Shown here piece after piece: positions 1-11,644 of a stretch of DNA of 64,000 nucleotides. Within the stretch, counting starts at the first letter, position 1. Every line of letters starts with the position of its first letter. The notes under the pieces were generated by a model. The model ran no database searches. It saw only the letters and a program-made list of their open reading frames with translations, and was not told the DNA's origin. The stretch is from assembly GCF_963676685.1 (NCBI RefSeq), contig NC_092348.1, forward strand, positions 22,419,386 to 22,483,385, in the 5' to 3' direction. Position numbers and translations under genes: made by a program. Source of the DNA: Mytilus edulis (taxonomy: Eukaryota > Mollusca > Bivalvia > Mytilida > Mytilidae).

Positions 1-68
1 ATAAAACATATTTTATGAACTTGGAAAGACATATACTTTTATTTGACGTTGACTTTTTTTCTTTTCAG

Positions 69-246
69 ATGGCAGATATAGGGCTGACAGAGAACTATGG
101 AGAATCAGGGTATAAGTTTGAGATCTGGTTCAGAAGGAGAAATTCTGGGGATAACTATATCTTTCAGGCTCCTAACTCAGATGTTAAACTACACTGGATC
201 AGAGGCATTTCTAAAATCTTGTGGAATCAAGCTTTAAAAAATAGGG
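69..246 (+). CDS. PLEKHG4/puratrophin-1-like RhoGEF, internal exon (end of PH domain)
   Basis: The exon follows an acceptor (CTTTTCAG ending at 68) and ends at a GTGAGT donor at 247. It encodes 59 codons plus one base, with IGLTENYGESGYKFEIWFRR, then a stretch on antigen-like PH strands and the helix WIRGISKILWNQALKNR. From memory this matches the pleckstrin-homology domain that follows the DH domain in puratrophin-type Rho guanine nucleotide exchange factors, which load GTP onto Rho-family GTPases at the membrane or cytoskeleton. The DH domain must lie upstream, outside the window. The phase-1 junction joins cleanly to the exon at 1211. Family assignment is by recognition only. Confidence 0.8.
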
Positions 247-564
247 GTGAGTGCACTTTGAATTGCTTGTAGAATTTTTATGTACAGTTTTAAATTGCAA
301 TCAGACAAGAAGAGACAAAAGTGTAATTATAAATTTGACATTTGAACAAAAAAACAGACAAGCAAAATCACCCAATTTGATTTAGAGTTTAACACTATAT
401 ACCTGAAACTAGAATATTTCTCCTATCTTATCTAGCAAATTGTCAATTGCAGAAGCATTTGACACATTTGATGGCTTTATCATATTCAGGATGTAACTGC
501 TCATCTCAATTCTGTTTTTATGCAAGTACTTCAGACAACCTTGGACAAGTTTCATCATTTTTAT

Positions 565-1060
565 GCCCCACCTACGATAGTAGAGGGGCATTATGTTTTC
601 TGGTCTGTGCGTCCGTTCGTCCGTTCTTCCATCTGTATGTCCGTCCGTTTGTTCGTCCGACCGTCCGTTCGTTTGTCCGTTTGTCCCGCTTCAGGTTAAA
701 GTTTTTGGTCAAGGTAGTTTTGGATGAAGTTGAAATCCAATCAACTTGAAACTTAGTACACTTGTTCCTTATGATATGATCTTTCTAATTTTAAAGCCAA
801 ATTAAACTTTTGACCCCAATTTCACGGTCCACTGAACATAGAAAATGAAAGTGCATGTTTCAGGTTAAAGTTTTTGGTCAAGGTAGTTTTTGATGAAGTT
901 GAAGTCCAATCAACTTGAAACTTAGTACACATGTTCCCTATGATGTTTTCTTTCTAATTTTAATTCCTAATTATATTTTTCATCCAATTTCACGGTCCAT
1001 TGAACATGGAAAATGATAGTGCGAGTGGGGCATCTGTGTACTTTGGACACATTCTTTTTT
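565..1060. repeat. Dispersed repeat in intron with internal ~150 bp duplication
   Basis: Intronic block between exons 69-246 and 1211-1330. It opens with a TCCG/TTCG-rich simple stretch (600-685). Two similar segments follow, 691-850 and about 860-1020, each holding GGTTAAAGTTTTTGGTCAAG, a CAATCAACTTGAAACTTAGT block and a CAATTTCACGGTCCA block. This is a tandem duplication inside a mobile repeat. I recognise the type as common in bivalve genomes. No protein is encoded. Confidence 0.7.
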
Positions 1061-1210
1061 ATATTCGATTTTTTATTTTTTTTATTTCTAGTTACCAGGT
1101 AGGGTTTACTGTTTAATTACTTGATCTGGCGAGAAGAAATAATACAAAATTATAAGAAAACAGTAAATAGTAAAAAGAATGATTAATATGAACAAAATAA
1201 CTTTTTTCAG

Positions 1211-1330
1211 ATCGTCACATGACCGAGATGGCTACCATGGGTATAGGAAACAAACCATGTTTAGATATCAAACCTAGTGCTAATAATATACAGGATAGAT
1301 TTGTTAACTATGCTTTAGGAGGAAGGGGAG
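1211..1330 (+). CDS. PLEKHG4/puratrophin-1-like RhoGEF, internal exon
   Basis: The exon runs from an acceptor (TTTTTTCAG, ending 1210) to a GTAATT donor at 1331. Read in phase with the previous exon it gives DRHMTEMATMGIGNKPCLDI and a stretch ending YALGGRG. The M-x-E-M-x-x-MG-x-GNKP-x-LDIKPS pattern is what I recall just after the PH domain in puratrophin-like proteins. It leaves one base that completes an alanine codon with the exon at 1784, so the reading frame is continuous over three exons. Confidence 0.78.
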
Positions 1331-1783
1331 GTAATTACCTATATAAATGTTTACCATGTGGTTGGTAGGCAAATAAAACTTTAAACAAAGGTTTCTTCTG
1401 AAAATTGGACTCAAATTTGTTCTGTAAAAAAAGAAGAAACTTAGTATTGGTGAATAAAAGTTCAATTGTGTGTTACAGTATTGTGATTAAATATTATTTC
1501 TCACAAAGAAATTATGATAAAAATTTTTTTTTAAATCCATCTGCAGCAAAATGTTGATCATTCCTTAAAATATGTCTTGTAACAAGTAGCTTCTTTAAAA
1601 AAAAAAAAGAAAATATGAAACACATGTAAAATAGCATTCATGCTTCTTTGATTAATATTCTATAGGTAAATGTTGAATAAAGTGAAACAAATTGAATGCA
1701 ATTTTTTCTTTTTCAAATATTAGAAGTGAAAATGTAATTTATTTTTAATTTATAACTCTTCTACAAACATTTTCTATTTTCAG

Positions 1784-1978
1784 CGAGGACCAGGAACTCA
1801 ATAGCTGTGTCATCTTTTGATCATTCAAGGCTCAACAACAAACGACCTCATTCTATCATCTCCATTGGCAGCACATCGTCATCCAACAGTAGTCATTCTG
1901 GTCTGTTTATAAATCCTGGTGCTGGCGGGGATCCCTTTGACAGTCCACGACACACCACTAACACATGTTTATCTAATG
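1784..1978 (+). CDS. PLEKHG4/puratrophin-1-like RhoGEF, Ser-rich exon
   Basis: The exon starts after TTTTCAG (ending 1783) and ends at a GTAAGT donor at 1979. It encodes ARTRNSIAVSSFDHSRL, then a serine/asparagine-rich region (SIGSTSSSNSSHSG) that looks disordered. The RTRNSIAVSSF motif is the conserved tail of the PH-proximal region in this family as I remember it. The rest is low complexity and probably regulatory. The junction phase (1) agrees with the next exon. Confidence 0.75.
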
Positions 1979-2557
1979 GTAAGTCCTGGTCAATAAATCT
2001 CTTGAATCTTACTTACTTATTGCTTTTGAAAGTTTTCATTTTTCTATTAACATATTTCCATCAAATCAATTTTTTATTTAAGGTGGTACATAACACTACA
2101 GGGAGTTAACTGTAAAAATCAGCTGAACATTTTAATCACGTTTTATTGTTAAGGACATATTAGGCTTCTCTAGGATCAAAGTTAGTGTTTGTCAAACTGC
2201 TATATATCCAATTAAATCTTTCCAATAAAGGTGTGGTTCAAGTTTTTTGAAATTTTCATATTTTTGTCAAAGTGTTCAGTTAAATTTTGTTGAAATGTTA
2301 TTAACCAGCCAAATTAATTCTAGTAAAGGTGTTTGGTACCACCTTATAATTGTAATTACTCTTTATAGCAAATATAATTTTGGGAAGATTCTGATCGTTC
2401 TTGATAAGGTTATCTTGGCACACTTAAGCTTGTTTCATAAAAGTATGTTACATAAATAGTACTTTCAAAAAAATAAACCATTAACCAAGCAAATGACTCC
2501 ACAATGATCCCCAAACTAATACTGCAGTTTCTTATTGAATATCTTTTTTCTTTCCAG

Positions 2558-2730
2558 AGAGTGGTATAGGTACTGATGTATCCAGTAGTTACATAGATCA
2601 ACCTTCTGAAAGTTTCCATAAAGACATGTCACCAACACACCAATATCAATCACATAATAGTCCACAACATCCACAACAATATCGTATGGCATCACAGGAA
2701 ATTCCACCTCTAGCTTATAGTAGTACTGAT
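2558..2730 (+). CDS. PLEKHG4/puratrophin-1-like RhoGEF, penultimate coding exon
   Basis: The exon lies between TTTCCAG (ending 2557) and a GTAAGT donor at 2731. It encodes a His/Gln/Ser-rich disordered tail (ESGIGTDVSSSY then PTHQYQSHNSPQHPQQYR, ending LAYSSTD). No domain is visible. Assignment to the RhoGEF rests on collinearity, matching splice phases and composition rather than on homology. Confidence 0.65.
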
Positions 2731-3565
2731 GTAAGTTGGGTTATTATTTTGTTTCTTTGAATGAAAAATTTTGTCTCTTTTGTATATGCAAGATTTGTAA
2801 GAACATTATTTACTTTATGGAAAGATTGGAACTTGTTCTAAATCTTTCTTAAGGCACTGGCCTCCCTAACAACACGACAGGTTATCTACTTATTGTATTC
2901 ACTGCACAGAAATATAGTTCTCTATAGTTCTCATGTATGTGCATATAATACAGATATAAACTGTGAAAAAAGGGGTATATTTTTGGAGCAGTTCATTCAA
3001 GATTATATGTCATTAAGGTGTGTGCATGTGCAGGCTTTTTAATGAGTTTGATTAAGTAATTGAGTATTGATACAATACTAGTTAAAAATTCCCATAAAAT
3101 AAAAAAAAACATATGCTATCATATATCAAAAACTAAAATCTTAAGAATTGGTCTGATGAAAAATCAGAATATAAAATATTCCTCATATTATGTAAGTTGT
3201 TAATATTACAATACTCCGAAACACTAAAAAAAAACCCAGAGACTATTGTTTTGTTTAACTATGATTAAAAGAATAAAAATAGAGAACAAAAAAGTCAATA
3301 AGTCTTGGAGCGTTTTGACATGCTGCTTATCACTTACCAACTTTTATCAGTGTGTCTTTATATTTAATAAACAATATTATAGTAGTCAGCTATTTTTTGT
3401 TTATGTCAGATTGACACTAGAGAGCTCCTTGATATAGTATACGTATTGTCAGGGAATATTTTATCTTTGAGAATGTTGCACACTAATCAAAATAATGTGT
3501 AGAAGATAATAATTATTATATGAAAACTTTTGTTTATATTAACAAAATAAATTCCTTTTTTTCAG

Positions 3566-4125
3566 GTATAAACATGACAAAGATGTATTCTAGTGCACCC
3601 TCACAGACAGACAGACGACTCATCTCATTAGCTTACTCTTCAGTTTTCGTCCATCTTATCACATTAATTTTTTTTTTTCGAAGAAGAGTGCAATGCAAAC
3701 ATATGCTGAGAAACATTGCTTTCAACATTTCATCAACCATCAATCAGACAACAGAACTGTGAAGACTGTTTTCAATAGCAAGCATCATCAGTTTTAAGTA
3801 ATGGAAATTCTTTATGGAAGGAATTGGTGCAACTATTAAACAATGTACAAATTATCATGTCTTCATGTACGAAAAAACTTGTGTCTTAGTAAAATTCTAT
3901 ATTGTAAAACAATAGAACAAGAAGTATAGATAGTGCTTATTTACAATTCTTCATGATGACTTCATATTCATGATGACATACATATAAAGTATTGATGTAA
4001 ACATTGGAACATAATAATTGGTGCTAAATTACATTGTGTCATTCATACTGGTGTACATACTACATAAGTGTATTATATCATTCTTACTACATGTATATGA
4101 TTAATAAATGTGTATTATTTATATT
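3566..4125 (+). CDS. RhoGEF terminal exon: final codon, stop and 3' UTR
   Basis: An acceptor (TTTTTTTTCAG) ends at 3565. In phase with the preceding exon the first codons are GTA then TAA, so the protein ends with one added valine and the rest is 3' untranslated sequence. AATAAA signals lie near 4103 (TTAATAAATG). Only 3566-3571 is coding. An open frame through 3520-3762 crosses the acceptor in another frame and is not supported as coding. Confidence 0.5.
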
Positions 4126-4139
4126 TGCTGGTACATTTG

Positions 4140-6115
4140 CTCTTTCCTCAATATAATTTTAAAAAGTTGAACCATAATTCAGATTTGAACAGAAACTTGT
4201 TTTTTCTTCACTTTTTATGTGTCTTTTTATCAGGTCAAATGTATTCAATTATATGAAAAGTTTTCCATCTTTATCCTCAGATGTTTAGTTAATATTTTTA
4301 AACCTGCTCATACCAATTTCCTGCAAAGTACAAGTTCAACAATTCTGTTCCATTTTTGAATATAAGATGCCAAATGAAAACATATTTATATAAAAGGAAT
4401 AAAAACAGTTCAAAATTAATAAATAATGAAAAAACTACGACTATATATAAAATAAATGATGACAAAATGTTGATAAATTCAGACATTGTATTTTTATTGG
4501 AAAAAAACTTAGGTTACAACCTCCGCATGGAATGTTGCCCTTGAAATGTTTTGGCTATTCTTTCTTTTTTGTCAACAACTCCAGAATTATTTACAATGTA
4601 ATGGTCTAAACAACTGACTCTGGGTTTTCTAGAGGAAGTAACTTCTAGCCTGTCAGTCAAAAAACTTATATCAGTACTCAGAGTACAATATTTGAGCTAG
4701 AAACACCAAAAAACAGTATTTTGATTGGTTGATTTCTGATTCTGGGCCTGATGATTGTACTCAAATTTTTATCACCACAAGACAAGAAAAACACATGCAC
4801 AAAGTTTGATATGTTAAACTTGATTACATTCATTGATGTATTATATAATTTATACTATATAGATATATTACAGTAGAAGGAAAAAACACTAGTAAGAAAT
4901 CTGTAATAGTTCTGTCAAAATAAGAAGATGAAAATGTTTATATGTGTAACTGCTGTATTTAGATGATCATTGGAGTATTTAACGACCTTGACTTGCAATA
5001 CAGACCCTGAAAGGTTGGCCCTGGCTTATATAAGAAAGAAGATCTGGTATGATTGTGGTATGTTATGCTTTTTGGGCATTTCTATATTTAACGTTAATGT
5101 TGTTGGTTATTTAATGAACCTGTAAATATTTAGTCAGTATTACAGAATGTCTTCCATTGAGTAAATTAGGACATAGATTGGAGATTGATATTGTTTTACA
5201 TCCATCAACTGTTATATATAGTTATCAAAGGTACCAGGATTATAATTTAGTACGCCAGATGCTAAAAAAAGGAAACTGGAATCTGTACTTAATCAGATAA
5301 CTTAATATTTTTGCTATTGTAAATTCAGAAACTAATGTATGCATTTATATTTGATTTTTTTTTGTCATTTAAGACTCAAATGCGATTTTAATTTTTGCGA
5401 TATTGAGAAAATCATGTTTAATTCATATTAAAAATTCAAAATGAGAGTTTAGATTATTGCTATTGTAACCATGTCGCTTTTTTTTGCAATAATAAAAACA
5501 TAGCAATTATTTCTGAATTTACAGTATTTAATTTTTCTAAAAAGTATATATTCTGAAACCATCCTGAATTTGAATTCTGAACTATCAAACTGTATGATTG
5601 AATTTCTTATCATTAACTCTTGAACTATAAAATGATTGAAGTTTTGGATCCTGAATTCTGAATTCTAGGAATATAATATAGTTGTACAGGTTTACATTTA
5701 GTTCTTTTAAAGACACCTTTATAACTCCAAAGTAACCTTAGTTATGGCTTATTTTCTATGAATTACACTTCAGTGAAAATAAGACTTTTGCTTATTTGTT
5801 ATGTTCAAAGTGGTACATGTATAGTATGGCTTTCAAACTAATGTTTAGTTTATGTGTAAAGATTTTTATATAGTAAGTTCATATGTAAATGAATGATATT
5901 TAAGTTCTCACAATTTTATGTGTACACCTAAATTTACCTCATAAAAATGATAAAGAAATTTGTTTAGTGTTAGTTATGTTTTAGCCTATATACTCAGTTT
6001 GTTAATTCTTCTTTTGGTCTATTGTGTGGAAGGTTTACATGTACAGTGTGACCGATAACTTCACAACAAGATAAAAATGTTTTGAAAGGTTTTCTATATT
6101 GAATTAAAATTCATA
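4140..6115. other. Intergenic, no gene recognised
   Basis: AT-rich sequence with short open frames only. It contains a partial copy of the dispersed repeat beginning TTATCAAAGGTACCAGG (5222-5262). Around 4980-5060 a short block resembles the mussel-type GAAGATCTGGTATGATTG repeat. No splice-supported exon was seen. Confidence 0.5.
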
Positions 6116-6117
6116 TT

Positions 6118-6265
6118 TTTACATAAAGTACGATTTCCAATGAGACAAATATCCATCATAGTCTGAATGACATGGCTGTGATCACCAATAGGTCACCATA
6201 CAGCCTTCAACATGGATCAAAACTAATACCATATAGTCAGCTTCAGAAGGCCTTGGTATGAGAAA
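6118..6265. repeat. Dispersed mussel-type repeat (AATGAGACAA family)
   Basis: This block contains CCAATGAGACAAATATCC, CAATAGGTCACCATACAGCC and ATATAGTCAGCTTCAGAAGG. The first of these words recurs near 35860-35885 and, inverted, at 11125-11155 and 44620-44650. It is a high-copy short repeat, and no coding function is visible. Confidence 0.6.
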
Positions 6266-6462
6266 ATTTGAAAAAAAATTAAAAGGAAAAACTGATGGAC
6301 TGAATTATGACAAAAAATAATCAAATAAAACATATAACAGACAGAAACATACAGCACACACTTAATTGCAGGCTCCTGATAGCAGTCTCTTCCTATCCTC
6401 AGATTTATTTGTCTTATATTATCTCTGTTTATGACCCATTCCTTAGCAGAGCAAAGTGTAAT

Positions 6463-7184
6463 GCGGGGTTCACACATTGCCGATTATTGCTCCCGTTTGA
6501 GATCAGACAGCGATACGACACGAAAAGTGAAAAAGTCGGATTAGTATCCTCAATTATCTGGAATGTCCTATTATTGTCTGAACGCAGTCGTTTTAGTTCG
6601 TAACAGATTCCTACTGGTCGGGAAGGGTCCGAATAGTTCGGCAAAGCACACCGACAGTTAGGTGCGTCCCGTAACATTCGGGGAAACTCAGCCGATTTTG
6701 TCTAGTCGGATTACAATCGTGCCTATGTCGTGACAGATTCTGCTGTATCGGATCGAATTCCTAACAATGTTCTGTGTATTCGGGACGGTGTCCTGTGGAA
6801 CGGGAATGATCTGGAGAAGTCCCGACAATAACAGAATACAATGCGACTGAGACCAGACAAAGCCGTTTGCAATGCGATAGAGCGGACCGTGATAGGATTA
6901 CGTTCCGACAGTACCCGATCATCCCGATTATGCCGACAGTTTTCGAACGGATAACTTCCGTCAGCGTCAGTTCACTGTCTTGTCACTATCTGATCTCTGT
7001 CGGATTACATTCGGTAGAATCGGGACGCAGTCGTGACATACTCGGTCGAATTTTACCTGGCGAAAGATTCAAATCGAATTTCCATCCACGATTCACAGGA
7101 TCTTGATCAGACTTTTGACAAATTTAAATTCGGGAATGGTCCTGTCAAGGACGGCAGTAAAAATCGTGAATGTGTGACCCCAGC
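6463..7184. mobile_element. Candidate non-autonomous DNA transposon with ~33 bp imperfect terminal inverted repeats
   Basis: The left end reads GCGGGGTTCACACATTGCC and the right end, reverse-complemented, reads GCTGGGGTCACACATTCACG. Similarity continues for about 33 bases. The interior is much richer in G+C and CpG than its surroundings and is built from degenerate short words such as TCGGATTA, TCGGGA, CCGACAG and GTCGTGAC. Several open frames cross it but none resembles a protein. No convincing target duplication was found. Confidence 0.55.
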
Positions 7185-7189
7185 TTTAA

Positions 7190-8440
7190 ACAAATCACAA
7201 CAAACTGGTTACATCAATGTACTATCTTTTAGTTTTAGTAAACTTTATATTCAACAAGAGCATATAGAAAAAACATCTCAGGAAGATGGTTTTATGACGT
7301 TTAAAACTTACAAAAGAAACCTTTATAATTATACCTAAAAAAAAAACCTTGAGAATTTGTGATGCCCTTTCCATGGAAGAGGGGGCATTAATTTTTACCC
7401 TTGTCCCAAAAGTCGTGCAGTTCTCGGACTGTTGATGGTGCCTTTACACTTAATCCTATGGATGTTTATTTGTACTTAAATTTGGGAATACAAAATGAAT
7501 CTATTAGTTGTCATTGGCATTGAACTAGCTTTGCGTTTGTTGGAATTGTATTCCTGAAGTGTTGTCATTTTAGCGACGTATTTTCACATTGTCATATAAG
7601 TTATAGTATTGGCTAGACATAAAACCAGGTTTGACCTTGGAATATATATGTCCTTGATACAATCCATCATTTTTCCTGTACCAAGTCCGAAATATGGCAG
7701 TTGTTATAAAAAAAAAGTTGAATACTATCTATGTATGCATGCCATTTGTTTTTGTTCAATATGATATTTGTTTTACTGTACAAGACCTTCATGAGCAGTC
7801 AAGGTCGTTAAAAACAATATTGTCGTCATTTCCTTACGTTTTGGTTTGTAACCCGACTTGGTTTTGTCTTAATCGGTTTATGAACAGCGGTAAACTACTG
7901 CTGCCTTTTTGTTGTTGACTGCAAGAAGCTTTTAATGGATGCTTTGTATCTATATTGTATTATGTTAGTTGTTTTCTTGGGCTTCTACCAATCAATTGGG
8001 CTAAGCCATTCGCATTTTATTTTTACATTTTTGCATGTTGTGCTGTTCAAGGTTGGTGAGAGGATTGAGTTCCTACAAAAAAATTTAACCCAGCAAAACT
8101 CTGAATATACCTGATCCAGTAAGGAGTCAGTGAATACCGGTGGTTCATGTCTGTCGGGTTTTTCTTCTGTCCAAATTTACGGACAAAACATTAAAACACG
8201 TTAACAAAGAATGTTTTGTATCATAATTATATAATTCAAATATTTTTGAACACTTGACAGTCTTATAAAGACAATGACACTAATTAGAAAAAATATATTC
8301 ATAAAAATATGTGCTTGATCATTTGTTACGTATAAATAATATCTTCGTAAAACAAATTGAAACAAGAAAAGAGTGTAAATTTGTTGAATCTTATTTCGTA
8401 CAAAGCAAATACAGAATACCTTACGAATTGTTATCATTAT
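7190..8440. other. Intergenic repeats, no gene recognised
   Basis: This is downstream of the - strand gene ending at 8446. The block 7846-7900 (GTTTGTAACCCGACTTGG and following) recurs at about 39318-39390 in the same orientation, so it is part of a dispersed repeat. No exon was recognised. Confidence 0.5.
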
Positions 8441-8445
8441 ACTTC

Positions 8446-10133
8446 TTATAAACACGAGAAAACGAGGACATATGTGTTATTTTTGTCTTGATTTAATACG
8501 AACAGCTTTCGACAATCATTACTGAAGACCATGTCAATCGGGTTTTTTATAAAATTTCCTTCGTCCAGGATGACGTCAAGGAATTTTCCGTTTGGTGTGA
8601 GTCGTTGGATATTATAAGAGCTGTTACCGGCCAGATACATGTTACCTTCCTTGTCGGTAATCACAGACCGAATTAATTTTAAATCTTTCGGAGTGTATCT
8701 AAATCGTCGATGTCCTTCCAGATTAACACAGTATACAGCCATATGATTGCTGTCTATATAGTAAACAGTATCATGAGGACCAGCTGAATGTAGATAGTCT
8801 ATTCTACCAGCATTTGCTACCCTCACTGTGGTTATATGTTGCCCCTGTTTATCAACAATATATAAGTATCCTTGATGTCCACCAACACAAATCTTGTCAT
8901 TGACAACAGCGATAGCATAACAATCTCCAGGTACAGAATGTGTAGAACCAGGTTTCATTGTTTTAGTGTTGATAAATTGTATGGAATGTTGATGAGGTTG
9001 AGTAGCGACAGATTTGTCTTCTCCGGATAAAACGGCTATATCCCATGGTTCACCTGATAACTTACAGTCATGTAAGTAATCTCCCTTTTCACTGTATAGC
9101 AGGATGTTTCGACCATAGAAGTTACATAGTAAGAGACGATTTTCGTCTGTTTTTCCTATACTGCTGATCCATACACCACCTGGACGTTTTATTTCTATTT
9201 TACTGTGTAATGTAAACTTCGATGTCATTTGAATACTTTTATCTGATATAGGAACTTGAACTTGTTGCATTCTCGGTAGCTGGTAATCGGCGTTGTATTG
9301 CATAGAATTTAGTCGGGTTGATCCCAAAGATATAAAAGTATTCATGAAGTTGTCTGGTGGATGAAAGGTAATCTTCCTAGTTTTAAGAGTTGGTAAGATT
9401 GCCTTAAGTTTATTCTCGTAGTCTGAAATTTCTAGTTTATATCTATTGAGCAGAACAAACAATTGCTTATGTGAACCATATTTGAGTACTATATTAACTT
9501 GATCAAACATGTGTTTTATTGGTTTTACTATTTGTAATAATTTTTTTTTACTTGATTCGGATTTTAATTTTTGTTCTTCCTTTAAATAGTACGAATCTTG
9601 TCTAATTTTGTCTTCAAGTTCGTCTAATCGCTTAATGATTCCGGATTTATGACTTGCAACTTGTTTGGAAATCGCAACTCTATCATAACCATCAAGGCTT
9701 TTTATATTTTCGTCCTGATTTGTGATTGCTGTGTCTAATGTCTTCGCAATGTTAGATAAAGCAAAAGATATGTCTTGAAATATAACTGATTGTTTAACAT
9801 CTTTTGCTGCATCTTCTAAAGGCACTAATTTGTGACAGCAAGAATGTTCGCTTGTTATACAAGCCCGACAGCATAAGCAATCATGTTCTACACAGAAGAA
9901 GTCAAGAGTGAGACTTTCATGCTTGGAACAATTGTTTTCAAAAGTTAATATCCCGGTGCTTGTCAGATTGTGATGCGAAAACTCTGCATTCAAGTTATGG
10001 TTTTCGAAACATTGCTGACAAAGGTTGTCTTGACATTGATAGCAGTATTGAATAGCCTCTGATGAATGCTTCTTACTGGAACAGGGGTCACATGCAAACG
10101 TTGATGTTTCCATCTTCTCAGGATCAAGGTGTT
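8446..10133 (-). CDS. B-box / coiled-coil / NHL-like beta-propeller (TRIM-type) protein, 555 aa
   Basis: Coding runs from ATG at 10113 down to a stop at 8446. A splice acceptor (TTTACAG, minus strand) leaves a 20-base leader, so the gene has an upstream non-coding exon. Residues 8-48 form a first B-box (C8, C11, C24, C27, C32, C35, H39, H47/48). Residues 62-95 form a second (C62, H65, C74, H77, C79, C82, C85). About 105-250 is predicted coiled coil. About 300-555 is a repeated propeller of NHL/TRIM71-like type. There is no RING finger, so ubiquitin-ligase activity is not implied. Such genes are strongly expanded in bivalves, often with innate-immunity roles proposed. A paralogue lies at 56250-57881. 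The frame is intact. Confidence 0.85.
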
Positions 10134-10149
10134 CTGTAAATCAATGATA

Positions 10150-10430
10150 TTTAATATGAAAAAAGTAAAATGACAAAAATACTGAACCGGAAAGTCCCTA
10201 ATCACATGGCAAAATCAAATGACAAAACACATCAAACGAATGGACAACAATTGTCATATTCCTGACTTAGTACAGGCATTTTCAAAGTAGAAAATTGTGG
10301 TTTAAACCTGGTTTTATAGCGCGGAACCTCTCACTTTGATGACAGTCTCATCAAATTCCGTTATGTTCACAACGATGAGTGAACAAAACAGACATAAAAA
10401 TAAAATAGTCAAAATATGGGTACTGCAGTC
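10150..10430. repeat. Dispersed repeat C, copy 1
   Basis: This copy carries CAAAAATACTGAACCGGAA, ATTCCTGACTTAGTACAGGC and TGACAGTCTCATCAAATTCC. It aligns over about 280 bases with 28683-28960 in the same orientation. It lies in the intron just upstream of the B-box gene's coding exon. Open frames within it (for example 10336-10596) are not shared between the copies and are not supported. Confidence 0.7.
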
Positions 10431-10434
10431 ATCA

Positions 10435-11160
10435 CTGTGTTACAATCTTAAAACAATTTTTTTTTCAAAAAAGCATACAACATCTATCAAATTAAAAACA
10501 GATTCATTGCTTCGCTTGTCTGACGGCAGAACATTTATTCGTCACACAGGAAGAAATTTTGTCGTTCAATGTCTACACACAAAAAATTTGACATGATTTA
10601 AAAAAACATTGAACAATAGATTCAAGAAAAAGGCTAGTAGTCACAACTTTTGTTTTTTTCTTTTAGAATGATAATAAGAGTCAGCGAACCAGTACTATTT
10701 GAAATTATTAGAAACGTAGATTTCAATTCTTTATGGCGAAGTTGACCATACATAGATTTAGATAATTGTTTTTAGATCCTTTTTGGTTATATAGATCTGG
10801 AACTGTTAAGTTTCTAAAATCTATGGCTTTCAAATATTCAAATATTAGGCTTTTATTCGTTCCCGATGAATGTAAATCAAATAAAGCACATTGGAGGCAT
10901 TAAATTTATAACTTGCTATTTTTATTTTTTCATTTGCATTTGCCATCAACTCTTCATTTTACCATTCAATAAAAACGTGTTTGACATATCAGGCAGTTAA
11001 TTTTCTCCTTTCCATTATTATAGTGTGGGCCAACTAGAGCTAATCATGTGGTATTTAATTTGTTGTTTCGTATTTAAATGTCACTGTCAGTTCATTTGGT
11101 CTCTCACGGAAAGTTGTCTCATTGGCAATCATAACATATCGTCTCATTTCCATAATGCAA
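10435..11160. other. Intergenic, repeats only
   Basis: No gene was recognised. Near 11090-11155 an inverted fragment of the AATGAGACAA repeat family occurs (GTTGTCTCATTGGCAATCAT). This stretch separates the B-box/NHL gene from the last exon of the HEPN gene on the same strand. Confidence 0.45.
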
Positions 11161-11474
11161 CTACGTACGTGATGCAAATTTCTCCTTGGATACCACAAGT
11201 TCCACTTTTACAATAGTTTTGACCTCAGTATCAAGACCACAAATGTCAACAAAATGTCTTAAAAATGATTCTACTGCCTCTACAAATAATTTGTAGTTTT
11301 GCAGCAAAAACATTGGAGCTTTTGTCTGAATCAACAGTGATCCTTTGTAAACAAATTCTATATGGAACTTCTGTCCTATCAGAGATGGAGTATTTTCCAA
11401 GGCTTCTTTAATTTCATCAACATTCCATTTTTTTGGTGTGGCCAACCTCCATTCAACATAGCAAACGTCAGGAT
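11161..11474 (-). CDS. HEPN/DZIP3-like gene, exon 4 (terminal coding exon)
   Basis: The acceptor (TTTTTCCAG, minus strand) leaves the exon starting at 11474; it stops at TAG 11161-11163. In phase with the exon at 27965-28066 it encodes DPDVCYVEWRLATPKKWNVD and about 84 further residues rich in alternating hydrophobics, suggesting an alpha/beta globular domain (KFHIEFVYKGSLLIQTKAP). I do not know a named domain for it, but I recall similar segments in mollusc DZIP3-like proteins. A close paralogue is at 62078-62421. The Polinton lies in the intron directly upstream. Confidence 0.75.
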
Positions 11475-11570
11475 CTGGAAAAAGGTCAGTTAATATGCAT
11501 TGAACATTACAATATACTTTATTGATCATCATACTTATAAACTCACCACATATACCATATACGATTAAAT

Positions 11571-11638
11571 CTGTATATGCTAGACGCTCGTTTCGTACAA
11601 AAAAGATTTATGTGTAATGCTCTAATCGAAAAGTTAAA
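11571..11638. repeat. Dispersed repeat A, left half, split by the Polinton
   Basis: TATGCTAGACGCTCGTTTCG and the following bases match the part of repeat A that elsewhere (39496-39555, 58640-58700) reads ACGCC, CGTTT, ACGCTCAG, AAAATAGT. The other half resumes directly after the element at 27414. The Polinton therefore landed inside a pre-existing repeat copy. Confidence 0.7.
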
Positions 11639-11644
11639 AAGGCT
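11639..11644. repeat. Target site duplication of the Polinton, left copy
   Basis: AAGGCT occurs directly before the left terminal repeat. The identical AAGGCT follows the right terminal repeat at 27414-27419. Six bases is the duplication length expected of Polinton integrases. Confidence 0.9.

Noticed and set aside
15-272. Open frame with ATG at 15 as an independent small gene
   Set aside because: A splice acceptor at 61-68 and donor at 247 bound a PH-domain exon; sequence before 69 is intron read through.
3520-3762. 80-codon frame as last RhoGEF exon
   Set aside because: It starts upstream of the acceptor at 3565 and is out of phase with the preceding exon, which ends the protein with GTA TAA.
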